A stretch of 33,777 nt of DNA from Paracoccaceae bacterium. Its GTDB lineage: Bacteria > Pseudomonadota > Alphaproteobacteria > Rhodobacterales > Rhodobacteraceae. The position numbers were made by a program, and so were the translations under genes. The stretch covers positions 1-33,777 of the forward strand of contig JANQRE010000025.1 of NCBI GenBank assembly GCA_028284705.1, read 5' to 3'. A model generated the notes under the pieces. That model did not search any database. It was not told the DNA's origin and worked only from the letters and a program-made list of their open reading frames with translations. This document shows positions 18,390 through 27,184 of the stretch, piece by piece; the stretch's first letter is position 1, and every line of letters starts with the position of its first letter.

Positions 18390-18887
18390 ATGGCAAAGAA
18401 TACGCGTGACGGGGACGTCGAATTTGTCCGCGCCCTGGCCGAACTTTTGCGTAGCAATGATCTGTCCGAATTGGAAGTCACCCGCGATTACGGCGAGGAT
18501 GACAGCATCAATGTGCGTGTCGCGCGTCAGACCGCGCAGGTCGTGCAAACCGTCGCTGCGCCTGCGCCCGCACCGACGGCAGCACCTGCCGCCCCCGCCC
18601 CACCGGCAGCGGACCCCGGGCCTGGCGCAGCGAGCGATGATCCGGCGCAACATCCCGGTGCCGTGACCTCGCCAATGGTTGGCACCTGTTATCTGCAGCC
18701 CGAACCCGGCGCACCGTCCTTTGTGAGTGTCGGCGACACCGTGTCCGAAGGCCAAACGGTCATCATCATCGAAGCGATGAAAACGATGAACCAGATCCCA
18801 GCGCCGAAATCGGGGAAAGTGTCGCGCATTCTTGTGGAAGACGGCACGCCGGTCGAGTTTGGCGCCCCTCTGATGATCATCGACTGA
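18390..18887 (+). CDS. accB: Biotin carboxyl carrier protein of acetyl-CoA carboxylase (AccB)
   Basis: The 165-residue protein has an N-terminal helical part (V-R-A-L-A-E-L-L), a Pro/Ala-rich flexible linker (about residues 55-90) and a C-terminal biotinyl domain with V-T-S-P-M-V-G-T, the thumb segment and E-A-M-K-T-M. Lys131 is the expected biotin attachment site. It carries carboxybiotin from AccC to the carboxyltransferase that makes malonyl-CoA, the first step of fatty-acid synthesis. accC follows after six bases, the normal accBC operon. Confidence 0.96.
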   Translation: MAKNTRDGDVEFVRALAELLRSNDLSELEVTRDYGEDDSINVRVARQTAQVVQTVAAPAPAPTAAPAAPAPPAADPGPGAASDDPAQHPGAVTSPMVGTCYLQPEPGAPSFVSVGDTVSEGQTVIIIEAMKTMNQIPAPKSGKVSRILVEDGTPVEFGAPLMIID

Positions 18888-18893
18888 TCGCTC

Positions 18894-20243
18894 ATGTTTG
18901 ACAAAATCCTGATCGCCAACCGGGGAGAGATCGCACTGCGCGTCATTCGTGCGGCGCGCGAGATGGGCATTCAATCGGTCGCGGTGCATTCGACGGCTGA
19001 TGCCGACGCGATGCATGTGCGCATGGCCGATGAGGCGGTCTGCATTGGCCCGGCTCCGGGCACACAGAGCTATCTGTCGATGCCCGCGGTCATCTCTGCC
19101 TGTGAAATCACCGGCGCGGAAGCGATCCATCCGGGTTATGGCTTTCTATCGGAAAACGCGAATTTCGTGCAGATCGTGGAAGATCACGGGCTGAAATTCA
19201 TCGGCCCCACGGCGGAGCATATCCGCATCATGGGCGATAAGATCACCGCCAAAGACACGATGAAAAAGCTTGGTGTGCCCTGCGTACCGGGCTCTGATGG
19301 CGGTGTGCCGGACCTCGATGCCGCTTACAAAGTTGGCGATGAGATCGGCTATCCGGTAATCATCAAAGCCACCGCAGGTGGTGGCGGGCGCGGCATGAAG
19401 CTCGCCAAATCGCGAGATGAAATGGCCAATGCCTTTGGCTCCGCACGGTCAGAGGGCAAGGCGGCGTTTGGCAATGACGAGGTTTATATCGAGAAGTATC
19501 TCGGCACGCCGCGCCACATCGAAATTCAGGTCTTTGGCGATGGTAAGGGCAAGGCGGTGCATCTGGGGGAGCGCGATTGTTCCCTGCAGCGTCGTCACCA
19601 GAAAGTGTTCGAGGAGGCCCCCGGTCCTGTCATCGACGCGGAAACCCGCGCCAAGATCGGCAGGACCTGTGCCGATGCCGTGGCCTCGATCAACTATGCC
19701 GGCGCAGGCACGATTGAGTTCCTCTACGAAAACGGTGAGTTCTATTTCATCGAAATGAACACCCGTCTGCAGGTCGAACACCCGGTGACCGAGGCGATTC
19801 TCGGCGTCGATCTGGTGCGGGAGCAAATCCGCGTGGCAGCCGGGTATGACATGTCCTTCAATCAGGACGATTTGCAGGTGAACGGACACGCCATCGAGGT
19901 GCGTATCAACGCCGAAAAGGTTCCGCAATTCACCCCCTGCCCCGGAAAAATCACGCAATATCATGCGCCTGGCGGTCTTGGGGTGCGGATGGACTCCGCG
20001 CTTTATGACGGATATTCGATCCCGCCTTACTACGACAGCCTGATTGCGAAACTGATTGTGCACGGGCCCGACCGGCCCGCCGCTTTGGCGCGCCTGAAAC
20101 GCGCGTTGGGCGAATTGATCGTGGATGGGATCGACACGACGACACCGCTGTTTCACGCCCTTCTCGAAGAAGACGCGGTTCTGAGCGGCGACTACAATAT
20201 CCACTGGCTGGAAAAGTGGCTTGAGGCGAACGCGCCCGCTTGA
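18894..20243 (+). CDS. accC: Biotin carboxylase subunit of acetyl-CoA carboxylase (AccC)
   Basis: The 449-residue ATP-grasp enzyme carboxylates biotin on AccB using bicarbonate and ATP. It has the family start [23 protein letters not shown] near residue 82, the glycine-rich ATP lid G-G-G-G-R-G-M near 163, [11 protein letters not shown] near 230 and the active-site segment [14 protein letters not shown] near 287. The length is that of AccC, and the separate accB gene just upstream excludes a fused propionyl-CoA carboxylase alpha chain. aat follows after 38 bases. Confidence 0.97.
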   Translation: MFDKILIANRGEIALRVIRAAREMGIQSVAVHSTADADAMHVRMADEAVCIGPAPGTQSYLSMPAVISACEITGAEAIHPGYGFLSENANFVQIVEDHGLKFIGPTAEHIRIMGDKITAKDTMKKLGVPCVPGSDGGVPDLDAAYKVGDEIGYPVIIKATAGGGGRGMKLAKSRDEMANAFGSARSEGKAAFGNDEVYIEKYLGTPRHIEIQVFGDGKGKAVHLGERDCSLQRRHQKVFEEAPGPVIDAETRAKIGRTCADAVASINYAGAGTIEFLYENGEFYFIEMNTRLQVEHPVTEAILGVDLVREQIRVAAGYDMSFNQDDLQVNGHAIEVRINAEKVPQFTPCPGKITQYHAPGGLGVRMDSALYDGYSIPPYYDSLIAKLIVHGPDRPAALARLKRALGELIVDGIDTTTPLFHALLEEDAVLSGDYNIHWLEKWLEANAPA

Positions 20244-20281
20244 GCCTTGTGTTCGCGCGCCCGAGCACCGATCTTTGAGCC

Positions 20282-20908
20282 ATGTCTGACCGCCTGTCCC
20301 CAGAACTTGTTCTGCAAGCCTATGCGCGCGGCATCTTTCCGATGGCCGAGGAACGCAGCGCGACGGAGATCTTCTGGGTGAATCCTGAACGCCGCGGGAT
20401 CATGCCACTCGACGGATTCCACGCCTCTCGGTCGCTACAAAAGACGATGCGTCAGGGCGATTTCGAGATTCGGATCAATACCGCGTTTGAGGATGTTCTG
20501 GAGGGCTGCGCGGATCGGGATGAGACCTGGATAAATAACGAAATTGTGCAAATCTACAAGGCCTTACACGACGCTTCTCATGCGCATTCTCTGGAGGTTT
20601 TCCAAGAAGATGAGCTTGTCGGTGGCGTCTATGGTGTCACATTGCGCGGGGCTTTTTTCGGCGAAAGCATGTTTTCGCGGCGCCGGGATGCCTCAAAGAT
20701 CGCGCTTGCCCACCTCGTGGACCGGTTAAATGCCTGTGGCTTCACGCTGTTCGACACACAGTTTCTGACGCCGCATCTTGCCTCCCTCGGCGGCGTCGAA
20801 ATCAGCCGTGCTAGTTACCTGCAAGCCCTTCAGGACGCATTAAAGGTCGAGGCGAACTTTCTCCGGCCACAACAGACGGCGTCCGATCATCAGTCTTGCA
20901 CCGGATGA
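20282..20908 (+). CDS. aat: Leucyl/phenylalanyl-tRNA-protein transferase (Aat)
   Basis: The 208-residue enzyme adds Leu or Phe from tRNA to N-terminal Arg or Lys and so marks proteins for ClpS/ClpAP (N-end rule). Seen: A-Y-A-R-G-I-F-P-M-A near residue 13, W-V-N-P-E-R-R-G-I-M-P-L near 30, the G-E-S-M-F-S core motif near 125, and D-T-Q-F-L-T-P-H-L-A-S-L-G near 160. The last 32 codons overlap, on the opposite strand, the 3' end of the DUF2155 gene by 98 bases. It is probably co-transcribed with accBC. Confidence 0.95.
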   Translation: MSDRLSPELVLQAYARGIFPMAEERSATEIFWVNPERRGIMPLDGFHASRSLQKTMRQGDFEIRINTAFEDVLEGCADRDETWINNEIVQIYKALHDASHAHSLEVFQEDELVGGVYGVTLRGAFFGESMFSRRRDASKIALAHLVDRLNACGFTLFDTQFLTPHLASLGGVEISRASYLQALQDALKVEANFLRPQQTASDHQSCTG

Positions 20909-21314
20909 CCCAGATGTCGTAACGCGGATGGTCGAGCGCGTTGAGCGCCGGACTTGAGGCCACCATCCATCCCTGAAAGGCCGGTTCGGTCAGGCGAGTG
21001 TCCCGGATCGTCAGGCGAGCATAGGCATCGCCATAAGGATTTCCGACCGGGTAGCGGCATTCATGCATCTCGATCCTGAGCGTGCCGAACTCGGTGATCT
21101 GCTCTTCCGCCGCCTCCAGATCAATGGACGAGCCGGAGATTTTGTCCAAACCCCGCAGCACCGCGGCCAATGCCGGGGCCGCCTCGACACGCGTTTCGCG
21201 CTTCACCGCAGGTGTGCCGAGTTGAATCGTCGTGGTATCGCCCTGCACCGTTTGCGCCGTGGCGGGCGTGGCCAGGCATAGGCACAGGCTGAGCGCGCGG
21301 GCGCAATGCATCAT
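20811..21314 (-). CDS. DUF2155 domain-containing protein, secreted
   Basis: The 167-residue protein starts with a Sec signal peptide (A-L-S-L-C-L-C-L-A-T-P-A-T-A-Q, probable cut after T-A-Q) and contains the DUF2155 core: L-R-G-L-D-K-I-S-G ... L-D-L/I-E ... F-G-T-L-R-I-E ... C-R-Y-P ... A-F-Q-G-W-M-V-A-S-S-P-A-L-N-A-L-D-H-P-R-Y-D-I-W-V-I-R-C. The family normally ends near this last cysteine. Here about 28 more residues follow and run antisense through the 3' end of aat. The start overlaps the mlaD stop by four bases. The function of the family is unknown; its place beside mlaD suggests the cell envelope. Confidence 0.88.
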   Translation of the reverse strand: MMHCARALSLCLCLATPATAQTVQGDTTTIQLGTPAVKRETRVEAAPALAAVLRGLDKISGSSIDLEAAEEQITEFGTLRIEMHECRYPVGNPYGDAYARLTIRDTRLTEPAFQGWMVASSPALNALDHPRYDIWVIRCKTDDRTPSVVAGESSPRPLMRPEGLAGN

Positions 21315-21757
21315 TCGTCGGATCCGGCGACAAATTGCAGAAGCAGAGTGATGAGGCTGACAGAGCTTTGTGTGTCCTCGATCTCTCCGCCCGGGTCGAG
21401 CGTAAAGGGCGACCCGCCGGGAATGATCTCCACGAAATTGCCGCCCAGAAGGCCCTCAGACGAGATGGAAATCGCGCTGTCATCGGGAATCTCGATCCCC
21501 TCCTGCACGCTGAATGTGGCATCGGCGCGATAGGTCTCCGGGTTCAGGGTCAGGTTCGTAACCTCGCCAATGGCCACACCCGCCATGCGCACATCGGTGC
21601 CGATCCGCACGCCTTCAACCGAGCCGAAACTGGCCGTCAACTCGTAGCCGTTCGACGATCCGCCGACATCGGCCACACCCGTCGCGTAGGCCAAAAACCC
21701 AACGGCAACGGCCAATACGCCCGTGCCCACCAGAACTTCTGTGGTGTTCTCTGCCAT
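21311..21757 (-). CDS. mlaD: MCE-domain lipid transport protein, MlaD-like
   Basis: The 148-residue protein has one N-terminal membrane helix (V-L-V-G-T-G-V-L-A-V-A-V-G-F-L-A-Y-A) and a single MCE domain (Y-E-L-T-A-S-F-G-S-V-E-G-V-R-I-G-T-D-V-R-M-A-G-V-A-I-G-E-V ... L-L-G-G-N-F-V-E-I). MlaD hexamers hold phospholipid between the inner membrane ABC transporter and the periplasm. I moved the start from 21856 to the ATG at 21757, where homology begins and GGGGG lies six bases upstream; the extra 33 residues are basic and would overlap the NDUFA12-like gene. No mlaE/mlaF/mlaC genes are in the window. Confidence 0.9.
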   Translation of the reverse strand: MAENTTEVLVGTGVLAVAVGFLAYATGVADVGGSSNGYELTASFGSVEGVRIGTDVRMAGVAIGEVTNLTLNPETYRADATFSVQEGIEIPDDSAISISSEGLLGGNFVEIIPGGSPFTLDPGGEIEDTQSSVSLITLLLQFVAGSDE

Positions 21758-21782
21758 CTCGATGCCCCCGCTTGCCCGCGCC

Positions 21783-22166
21783 TTATTCCGGCGACCAGGC
21801 CTCGTAGTCTTTGCGTGCCGCTGGCTCTGCTCTGCGGATCGAACCCGCCGGCGCATAGGCCGCAGCCGTACCGGTCAGGTTCTCCTGATGCGGTTTTTCC
21901 CAGGGTTTGTGCGGCACCGGTTGCTCGGTCGGCGGCGCGTCCCAGGTGTGGTGCAGCCAGCCGTGCCAATCGGGGCTGACACGGCTGGCCTCCGCTTCGC
22001 CGTTATAGATCACCCAGCGTCTCTTCCCGTCACGGGTCTGGTAGAAGATGTTCCCGGCCTCGTCCTCACCCACTTTCACGCCCTTGCGCCAGGTGAAAAA
22101 TTGGGTGTTCAGGGTCTGGCCGTTCCACCAGGTGACCGCTCTGAGAAGCGTTTTGAGAATGCCCAT
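21783..22166 (-). CDS. NDUFA12-like (B17.2) accessory subunit of complex I
   Basis: The 127-residue protein matches the NDUFA12 pattern: [48 protein letters not shown] and a [16 protein letters not shown] box. This subunit is one of the few supernumerary complex I subunits shared by mitochondria and alphaproteobacteria, and it is usually encoded away from the nuo operon, as here. It acts at the matrix/cytoplasmic arm of NADH:quinone oxidoreductase. mlaD follows after 25 bases. Confidence 0.93.
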   Translation of the reverse strand: MGILKTLLRAVTWWNGQTLNTQFFTWRKGVKVGEDEAGNIFYQTRDGKRRWVIYNGEAEASRVSPDWHGWLHHTWDAPPTEQPVPHKPWEKPHQENLTGTAAAYAPAGSIRRAEPAARKDYEAWSPE

Positions 22167-22254
22167 CTGGGTCCTCCGAATTCGTCCTCTTGTCTATGCC
22201 TCAGGCACGCGTTCAGGTCCAGAGGCAAGCCGCGCGGCATGAGACCTCACCTAG

Positions 22255-22285
22255 GAAAGAAAAAGCCGACCCGGGATGGATCGGC
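22255..22285 (-). terminator. Rho-independent terminator of clpX
   Basis: On the minus strand GCCGATCC (complement of 22278-22285) pairs with GGGTCGGC (complement of 22265-22272), with one wobble, loop of five bases, followed by TTTTTCTTTCC. Located 25 bases after the clpX stop. It ends the clpP-clpX unit and separates it from the NDUFA12-like gene. Confidence 0.88.
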
Positions 22286-22310
22286 CGTTGGCTTTCGGGA
22301 TGCTCACGCG

Positions 22311-23579
22311 TCAGCTTGCCGACGCTTCGACCTCAGCGGTGCCGCTTTCGGCGTAGATCATCAACGGTTTTGCTTCGCCACCGACGGCTTCCTCATTGAC
22401 GACCACTTCATCGACATTCTCAAGCGCTGGCAGATCGAACATCGTATCCAGCAGAATATCTTCGAGGATCGAGCGCAAACCACGCGCTCCGGTCTTGCGA
22501 TCAATGGCACGTTTTGCAATCGCCGACAGCGCATCATCGGTGAAGTTGAGCTTCGCGTCTTCCAGCTCAAAGAGGCGCTGATACTGCTTGACCAAAGCGT
22601 TTTTGGGTTCGGTCAGGATGGTTACAAGCGCGTCTTCGTCAAGATCCTCAAGCGTCGCAATAACCGGCAAACGACCGACAAATTCGGGGATCAGGCCAAA
22701 TTTCAGCAAGTCCTCGGGCTCAAGCTCTTTGAAGACTTCGCCGACGCCGCGATCATCCTCGTCCCGCACATCCGCGCCAAAGCCCATGGCCGAACCTTTG
22801 CCACGTTGCGCGATGATCTTGTCGAGACCCGCAAACGCGCCACCGCAGATGAAAAGGATATTCGTTGTGTCCACCTGCAGGAATTCCTGCTGCGGATGTT
22901 TCCGGCCTCCTTGCGGCGGCACGGAAGCCACTGTGCCTTCCATGATTTTTAGAAGCGCCTGCTGCACGCCCTCACCCGATACATCCCGAGTGATTGAGGG
23001 GTTGTCAGACTTGCGCGTGATTTTGTCGACCTCATCGATATAGACGATGCCGCGCTGCGCGCGCTCGACATTGTATTCCGAGGCCTGAAGCAGCTTCAGG
23101 ATGATGTTCTCGACGTCTTCACCGACATAGCCCGCTTCGGTAAGCGTCGTCGCGTCGGCCATCGTGAAGGGCACATCAAGGATGCGCGCCAGGGTCTGCG
23201 CCAGAAGCGTCTTACCGCAGCCCGTGGGGCCGATCAGCATGATGTTGGATTTCGCAAGCTCGATATCGCCTGCTTTTCCGGCGTGGTTGAGACGCTTGTA
23301 GTGGTTGTGAACTGCGACCGAGAGCACGCGTTTCGCATGGCCCTGCCCGATCACGTAGTCGTCGAGCACATTGCAGATTTCCTGCGGGGTCGGCACGCCA
23401 TCGGCGGATTTCAGGCCAGAGCCCTTCGTCTCTTCCCGGATGATGTCCATGCACAACTCGACGCATTCATCGCAGATGAACACGGTCGGTCCGGCGATCA
23501 GTTTCCGAACTTCGTGCTGTGACTTGCCGCAAAACGAGCAATAAAGCGTATTTTTGCTGTCACCCGAGTTATTTGCCAT
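22311..23579 (-). CDS. clpX: ATP-dependent Clp protease ATPase subunit ClpX
   Basis: The 422-residue AAA+ unfoldase has an N-terminal zinc-binding domain with four cysteines (Y-C-S-F-C-G-K ... [10 protein letters not shown]), Walker A G-P-T-G-C-G-K-T, pore motif G-Y-V-G-E-D-V-E, Walker [11 protein letters not shown], the I-G-F-type loop region around M-G-F-G-A and the C-terminal small domain with G-A-R-G-L-R-S-I. The start at 23579 (M-A-N-N-S) fits homologues; an upstream start at 23609 would only add ten residues. It unfolds tagged substrates and feeds them to ClpP, whose gene is 158 bases upstream. Confidence 0.97.
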   Translation of the reverse strand: MANNSGDSKNTLYCSFCGKSQHEVRKLIAGPTVFICDECVELCMDIIREETKGSGLKSADGVPTPQEICNVLDDYVIGQGHAKRVLSVAVHNHYKRLNHAGKAGDIELAKSNIMLIGPTGCGKTLLAQTLARILDVPFTMADATTLTEAGYVGEDVENIILKLLQASEYNVERAQRGIVYIDEVDKITRKSDNPSITRDVSGEGVQQALLKIMEGTVASVPPQGGRKHPQQEFLQVDTTNILFICGGAFAGLDKIIAQRGKGSAMGFGADVRDEDDRGVGEVFKELEPEDLLKFGLIPEFVGRLPVIATLEDLDEDALVTILTEPKNALVKQYQRLFELEDAKLNFTDDALSAIAKRAIDRKTGARGLRSILEDILLDTMFDLPALENVDEVVVNEEAVGGEAKPLMIYAESGTAEVEASAS

Positions 23580-23737
23580 GCCGCTACCTCTTCTAGCGTC
23601 TGCCCGCATTCACCGCCGAAAAAACATGCCTGTGGCGGCTTTTGACTGGCAGGTTAGGCCAGTGCGTTCCGAGGCACAATCTCTAAATCGTTAATCCCCG
23701 GGCACCTGAGACAATCCTGCCAGATGCCCGGAATTGA

Positions 23738-24361
23738 TCATTCGTCGTCACTTTTTGCCCGATTTTCAACGATTTCGTCGATATGTCCCCATTCCTTTGC
23801 TTCTTCGGGAGACATGAAATTATCGCGATCCAGCGCCTTCTCGACCGCCTTCTTCGTCTGGCCGGTATGTTTGACATAAATGTCGATCAGCTTGTCCTTG
23901 ATCTTCTGCGTTTCCTCCGCATGGATCATGATATCGGAGGCCTGCCCCTGGAAGCCGCCGGAGGGCTGGTGCACCATGATCCGCGAGTTGGGCAGCGAGA
24001 AACGCATCCCCTTCTCACCACCAACCGACAGAACCGACCCCATGGAGGCGGCCTGTCCGACCACGAGCGTCGAGACTTTCGGTTTGATGTATTGCATCGT
24101 GTCATAGATCGACAGACCGGAAGTGACGACGCCGCCGGGGCTGTTGATATACATGCTGATCTCTTTGGACGGGTTTTCCGCCTCGAGATGCAAAAGCTGC
24201 GCCACGATCAACTGGCTCATGCCGTCATGAACGGGGCCATTTACGAAGATGATGCGCTCCTTCAGGAGCCGCGAGAAAATATCATATGCGCGTTCGCCGC
24301 GGCTGGTCTGTTCGACCACCATGGGAACAAGGTTGTTATACGTGTCGACGGGATCGAACAT
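23738..24361 (-). CDS. clpP: ATP-dependent Clp protease proteolytic subunit ClpP
   Basis: The serine protease of 207 residues forms the ClpXP barrel. Catalytic residues are visible: Ser106 in G-Q-A-A-S-M-G, His131 in M-V-H-Q-P-S-G-G, and an Asp in L-D-R-D-N-F-M-S (about 178-180). I start it at the ATG at 24361 ([18 protein letters not shown]), where the family begins; the open frame goes on to 24622 but the extra 87 residues are not ClpP-like and overlap the start of the divergent photolyase-like gene. clpX follows in the same direction. Confidence 0.96.
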   Translation of the reverse strand: MFDPVDTYNNLVPMVVEQTSRGERAYDIFSRLLKERIIFVNGPVHDGMSQLIVAQLLHLEAENPSKEISMYINSPGGVVTSGLSIYDTMQYIKPKVSTLVVGQAASMGSVLSVGGEKGMRFSLPNSRIMVHQPSGGFQGQASDIMIHAEETQKIKDKLIDIYVKHTGQTKKAVEKALDRDNFMSPEEAKEWGHIDEIVENRAKSDDE

Positions 24362-24502
24362 GTGCCTGCCTGCCTTTTTCGCTGAAGGGTCGTAGTTCAA
24401 AAGTGTGAACATCAGGTTAGTTGCGCCTACCGGGGGGTTCAAGGCGAAGGCCTGAGTTTTTCGCAACTTGAAAGCCGCGCGCTCCGATTTAGCTCGGCTC
24501 GC
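24362..24502. promoter_or_regulatory. Divergent region between clpP and the photolyase-like gene
   Basis: These 141 bases must hold the clpP promoter and probably one for the photolyase-like gene. I see no clear heat-shock (sigma-32) or LexA-type site. GGCAGG repeats just before clpP act as its ribosome-binding sequence; none is obvious before the ATG at 24503. Confidence 0.35.
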
Positions 24503-25735
24503 ATGTCCATCGACTTTCCACCAACCCGCGAGGCTGGTCTCGCCTGCCTTCAGAGCTTTGTTCCCCGCGCCGGGCGCGATTACGCGCGGTTGCGCAACTA
24601 CGACCTCGACAATCACCCCCATGTCTCGGGCCTTTCACCCTACATTCGGCGACGCCTGATCACCGAGCATGAAGTGCTTGAGGTAGCCTTGGCGCGCCAC
24701 AGCCCCACGGCGGCAGAGAAATTCGTGCAAGAAGTGTTCTGGCGGACCTATTGGAAGGGCTGGCTGGAGCGCCGACCAGCGGTTTGGGACCAGTACAAGG
24801 CCTCCCTGCACGCCGCCTTCAACCGGGTGCCGACCGAAGCCGGTTTGCGCGCAGAATACACGGCAGCCTGCCAAGGCGAAACGGAGATCAAGTGCTTCAA
24901 CTTCTGGGCGCAACAGCTTGTGGAGACTGGATATCTCCACAATCACGCCCGCATGTGGTTCGCCTCGATCTGGATCTTCACCCTGCGTCTGCCATGGGAG
25001 TTGGGCGCCGATTTCTTTCTGCGTCACCTCCTCGATGGCGATCCGGCATCCAACACGCTGAGCTGGCGATGGGTGGCAGGCTTGCAGACCATCGGAAAGA
25101 CCTATCTCGCTCGGCCCGACAACATTGCAAAATACACCGATGGGCGGTTCACGCCGGACCCAAACAGGCTCGCCACCTTCGCGGCCCCGCTCGACGGCGC
25201 GCCGCATGCTCCTCTCGGACCGGCACCCACTGGAGGACGGATCGACCCGACGCTCAAAACCGGGCTGATCCTGCATGATGATGACATCAATTTCAGCCCG
25301 TTGATCAACCAGATCACCGGGCCCTGCCCATTTCTCCGCATCTCGACCGTTGCGCAGCACTCACCCCGAGCGGTCGCTCCCGCCGTCATCGATTTCGCCA
25401 CACACGCGCTTGAGCGCACAGTCTCTGTGCACCGCAGCGATCTCGGCGAGGACGGCGGCGTGGTAGACACGCCGGACGCCGTGGTCGCCTGGGCCAAAAC
25501 CCAAGACTTACAGCAGATCACCCTGCTCTATCCCACGACCGGCCCGGCTCGGGACACGCTTGCCCCGCTACTCAAGGCGACCGAGGCAGCAAATATCCGC
25601 GTTGTGGAATGGCTCCCACCTTATGACCAGCTCTGTTGGTCCCATGCCAGGGCCGGGTTCTTCAAGTTCAAAAGTCAAATCCCCAAACTGCTCACCGATC
25701 TGAAACTCGACCGGCAGGCCGATCTCTTCGCCTGA
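24503..25735 (+). CDS. Photolyase/cryptochrome-like FAD protein with the FAD domain first (apparent circular permutation)
   Basis: In 410 residues the catalytic-type FAD domain comes first: [10 protein letters not shown] ... Y-D-L-D-N ... S-G-L-S-P-Y-I (10-48), E-V-F-W-R-T-Y-W (77-84), [14 protein letters not shown] (142-154), [10 protein letters not shown] (163-172) and [16 protein letters not shown] (178-193). A linker with Pro and Gly (about 225-250) then leads to an alpha/beta segment (251-400) starting [12 protein letters not shown] and ending near [16 protein letters not shown], which reads like the antenna domain that in ordinary photolyases comes first. The two Trp positions near the flavin are kept. 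The role may be DNA repair or light sensing. Its ATG lacks a clear ribosome-binding sequence. Confidence 0.8.
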   Translation: MSIDFPPTREAGLACLQSFVPRAGRDYARLRNYDLDNHPHVSGLSPYIRRRLITEHEVLEVALARHSPTAAEKFVQEVFWRTYWKGWLERRPAVWDQYKASLHAAFNRVPTEAGLRAEYTAACQGETEIKCFNFWAQQLVETGYLHNHARMWFASIWIFTLRLPWELGADFFLRHLLDGDPASNTLSWRWVAGLQTIGKTYLARPDNIAKYTDGRFTPDPNRLATFAAPLDGAPHAPLGPAPTGGRIDPTLKTGLILHDDDINFSPLINQITGPCPFLRISTVAQHSPRAVAPAVIDFATHALERTVSVHRSDLGEDGGVVDTPDAVVAWAKTQDLQQITLLYPTTGPARDTLAPLLKATEAANIRVVEWLPPYDQLCWSHARAGFFKFKSQIPKLLTDLKLDRQADLFA

Positions 25736-25799
25736 TCTCCCCCTTTTCTTTCCTTGCGCGATACTGCATCACCGGTTCAGGCTTGGGAGGACCGGGTTC

Positions 25800-27050
25800 A
25801 TGTCAGTCAGCGACCTTCGCGACATCGCAAAACAGCTATTTCAGGCCGCCATTGATGCCGCCGATCCTGCCGCGGCACTTGCACGCCATCTCGGCGGAAC
25901 ATTGCTGCGCGCCGACGGGCGGCTTTATTTGATTGCCATCGGCAAAGCGGCGGTTCCGATGCTGCGCGAGGCCATGAAACATGTTGCCCCCGACGCCGAT
26001 ATCGAGGCGCTCGCGGTGACGAATTATGAGAACGCGGCCGAGATTGCAGGTGCGAAAGTGCTGTTGTCCGGACATCCCGTGCCGGATGAAAATGGCGCGA
26101 AAGCAGGGCGTTATGTGAAGGAGCTCTTGCAAAAAGCGGGTGCTGACGACCGTATTGTCGCGCTGATCTCCGGCGGCGGCTCTGCGCTGCTCCCGTGCCC
26201 CGTCAAGGGGATCACCCTGGACGACAAGGCGCGGGTGAATGACCTGCTCCTCGGGGCGGGGCTCGACATCACCCAGATGAACCATGTCCGCCAGCAGCTT
26301 TCGGAGTTGAAAGGCGGCGGGTTTCTGCGCCACGCCGAGCCTGCACCGGTCACCGCCTATATCCTCTCTGACGTGGTCGGCGACGATCTCCGCGTCATCG
26401 CCAGCGGCCCGACCGTCGCCCCGATCGGCACCCGCGCCTCCGCCCGCGCGATCCTGCGGGATACGGGCATCTGGGAGGATTGTCCGGCTTCCGTGCAAGA
26501 CCATCTCAGCGGCCCCGACACTGAGGTGACGACACCCACAGCGGCGCAAAACACGCTGATCTGCTCCAATCGCCTGAGCCTCGAGGCCATGCAGGCAGCG
26601 GCAGAGGTCCACAACCCCGAAATCGTCGACGATCTGCTTGAGGGCAACGTCAAAGACGTCGCCCCCCGCCTCGCAGAGATCGCCCGCAAAGCTGGCCCCG
26701 GTCCCCGCGCCCTGATCTTCGGCGGCGAGACGACGGTCACCCTCACTGGCACCGGCCTTGGCGGGCGCAATCAGGACCTCGCCCTGCGTTTTGCCCTGCT
26801 GAACGAGCACCTGACCGGCGATTGGGTCTTTCTCTCCGGCGGCACGGACGGGCGCGACGGCCCGACGGAGGCCGCAGGCGGGCTGGTCGACGCCCGCACC
26901 ATCGAACGGATCAGGGCCACGGGCGAAGACCCCGACGCGCTTCTAGCCAACAATGACAGCAACCGCGCGCTCGCCGCATCAGACGATCTCCTGCTGACCG
27001 GCGGCACCGGCACCAATGTCGCGGATGTCATGGTCTTCCTGAAGGCTTGA
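25800..27050 (+). CDS. Glycerate 2-kinase, MOFRL family (TtuD/GckA-like)
   Basis: The 416-residue protein matches the class that phosphorylates D-glycerate to 2-phosphoglycerate (often annotated hydroxypyruvate reductase). Landmarks: A-I-G-K-A-A-V-P-M near residue 46, L-L-S-G-H-P-V-P-D-E-N-G near 87, the L-I-S-G-G-G-S-A-L-L phosphate loop near 122, N-H-V-R-Q-Q-L-S-E-L-K-G-G near 161, S-D-V-V-G-D-D-L near 190 and the C-terminal MOFRL domain with G-G-E-T-T-V-T, G-G-R-N-Q-D-L-A-L and G-G-T-D-G-R-D-G-P-T. It would feed glyoxylate- or tartrate-derived glycerate into glycolysis. GGGAGGA precedes the ATG. It follows the photolyase-like gene after 64 bases. Confidence 0.93.
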   Translation: MSVSDLRDIAKQLFQAAIDAADPAAALARHLGGTLLRADGRLYLIAIGKAAVPMLREAMKHVAPDADIEALAVTNYENAAEIAGAKVLLSGHPVPDENGAKAGRYVKELLQKAGADDRIVALISGGGSALLPCPVKGITLDDKARVNDLLLGAGLDITQMNHVRQQLSELKGGGFLRHAEPAPVTAYILSDVVGDDLRVIASGPTVAPIGTRASARAILRDTGIWEDCPASVQDHLSGPDTEVTTPTAAQNTLICSNRLSLEAMQAAAEVHNPEIVDDLLEGNVKDVAPRLAEIARKAGPGPRALIFGGETTVTLTGTGLGGRNQDLALRFALLNEHLTGDWVFLSGGTDGRDGPTEAAGGLVDARTIERIRATGEDPDALLANNDSNRALAASDDLLLTGGTGTNVADVMVFLKA

Positions 27051-27184
27051 GGGGCTTCATTCTGGCAAAAATACTCAATTCCCCGCCAGACACCCTCACA
27101 CCACCAGATGATCAAACACGCCCGCGGCGAGGCCCCGAAGGGGCCGAGCCGCCCCACCGCGATTTGGCGTCAGCCAAAGCGCAA
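27051..27184. other. Convergent intergenic region with hairpins and a probable dispersed motif
   Basis: Between the glycerate kinase stop and the end of the HlyD-like gene. The motif CTTCATTCTGGC followed by AAAAATACTC (27055-27076) resembles a short sequence I recall as common between genes in Rhodobacterales. Two hairpins follow: GGCCCC/GGGGCC with loop GAA (27131-27145) and TTTGGC/GCCAAA with loop GTCA (27163-27178). The second may end the type I secretion transcript, but no T run is present. Confidence 0.5.

Noticed and set aside
24362-24622. Extended ClpP start at 24622 with 87 extra N-terminal residues
   Set aside because: The extra part has no ClpP similarity and overlaps the divergent photolyase-like gene; the ATG at 24361 fits the family.
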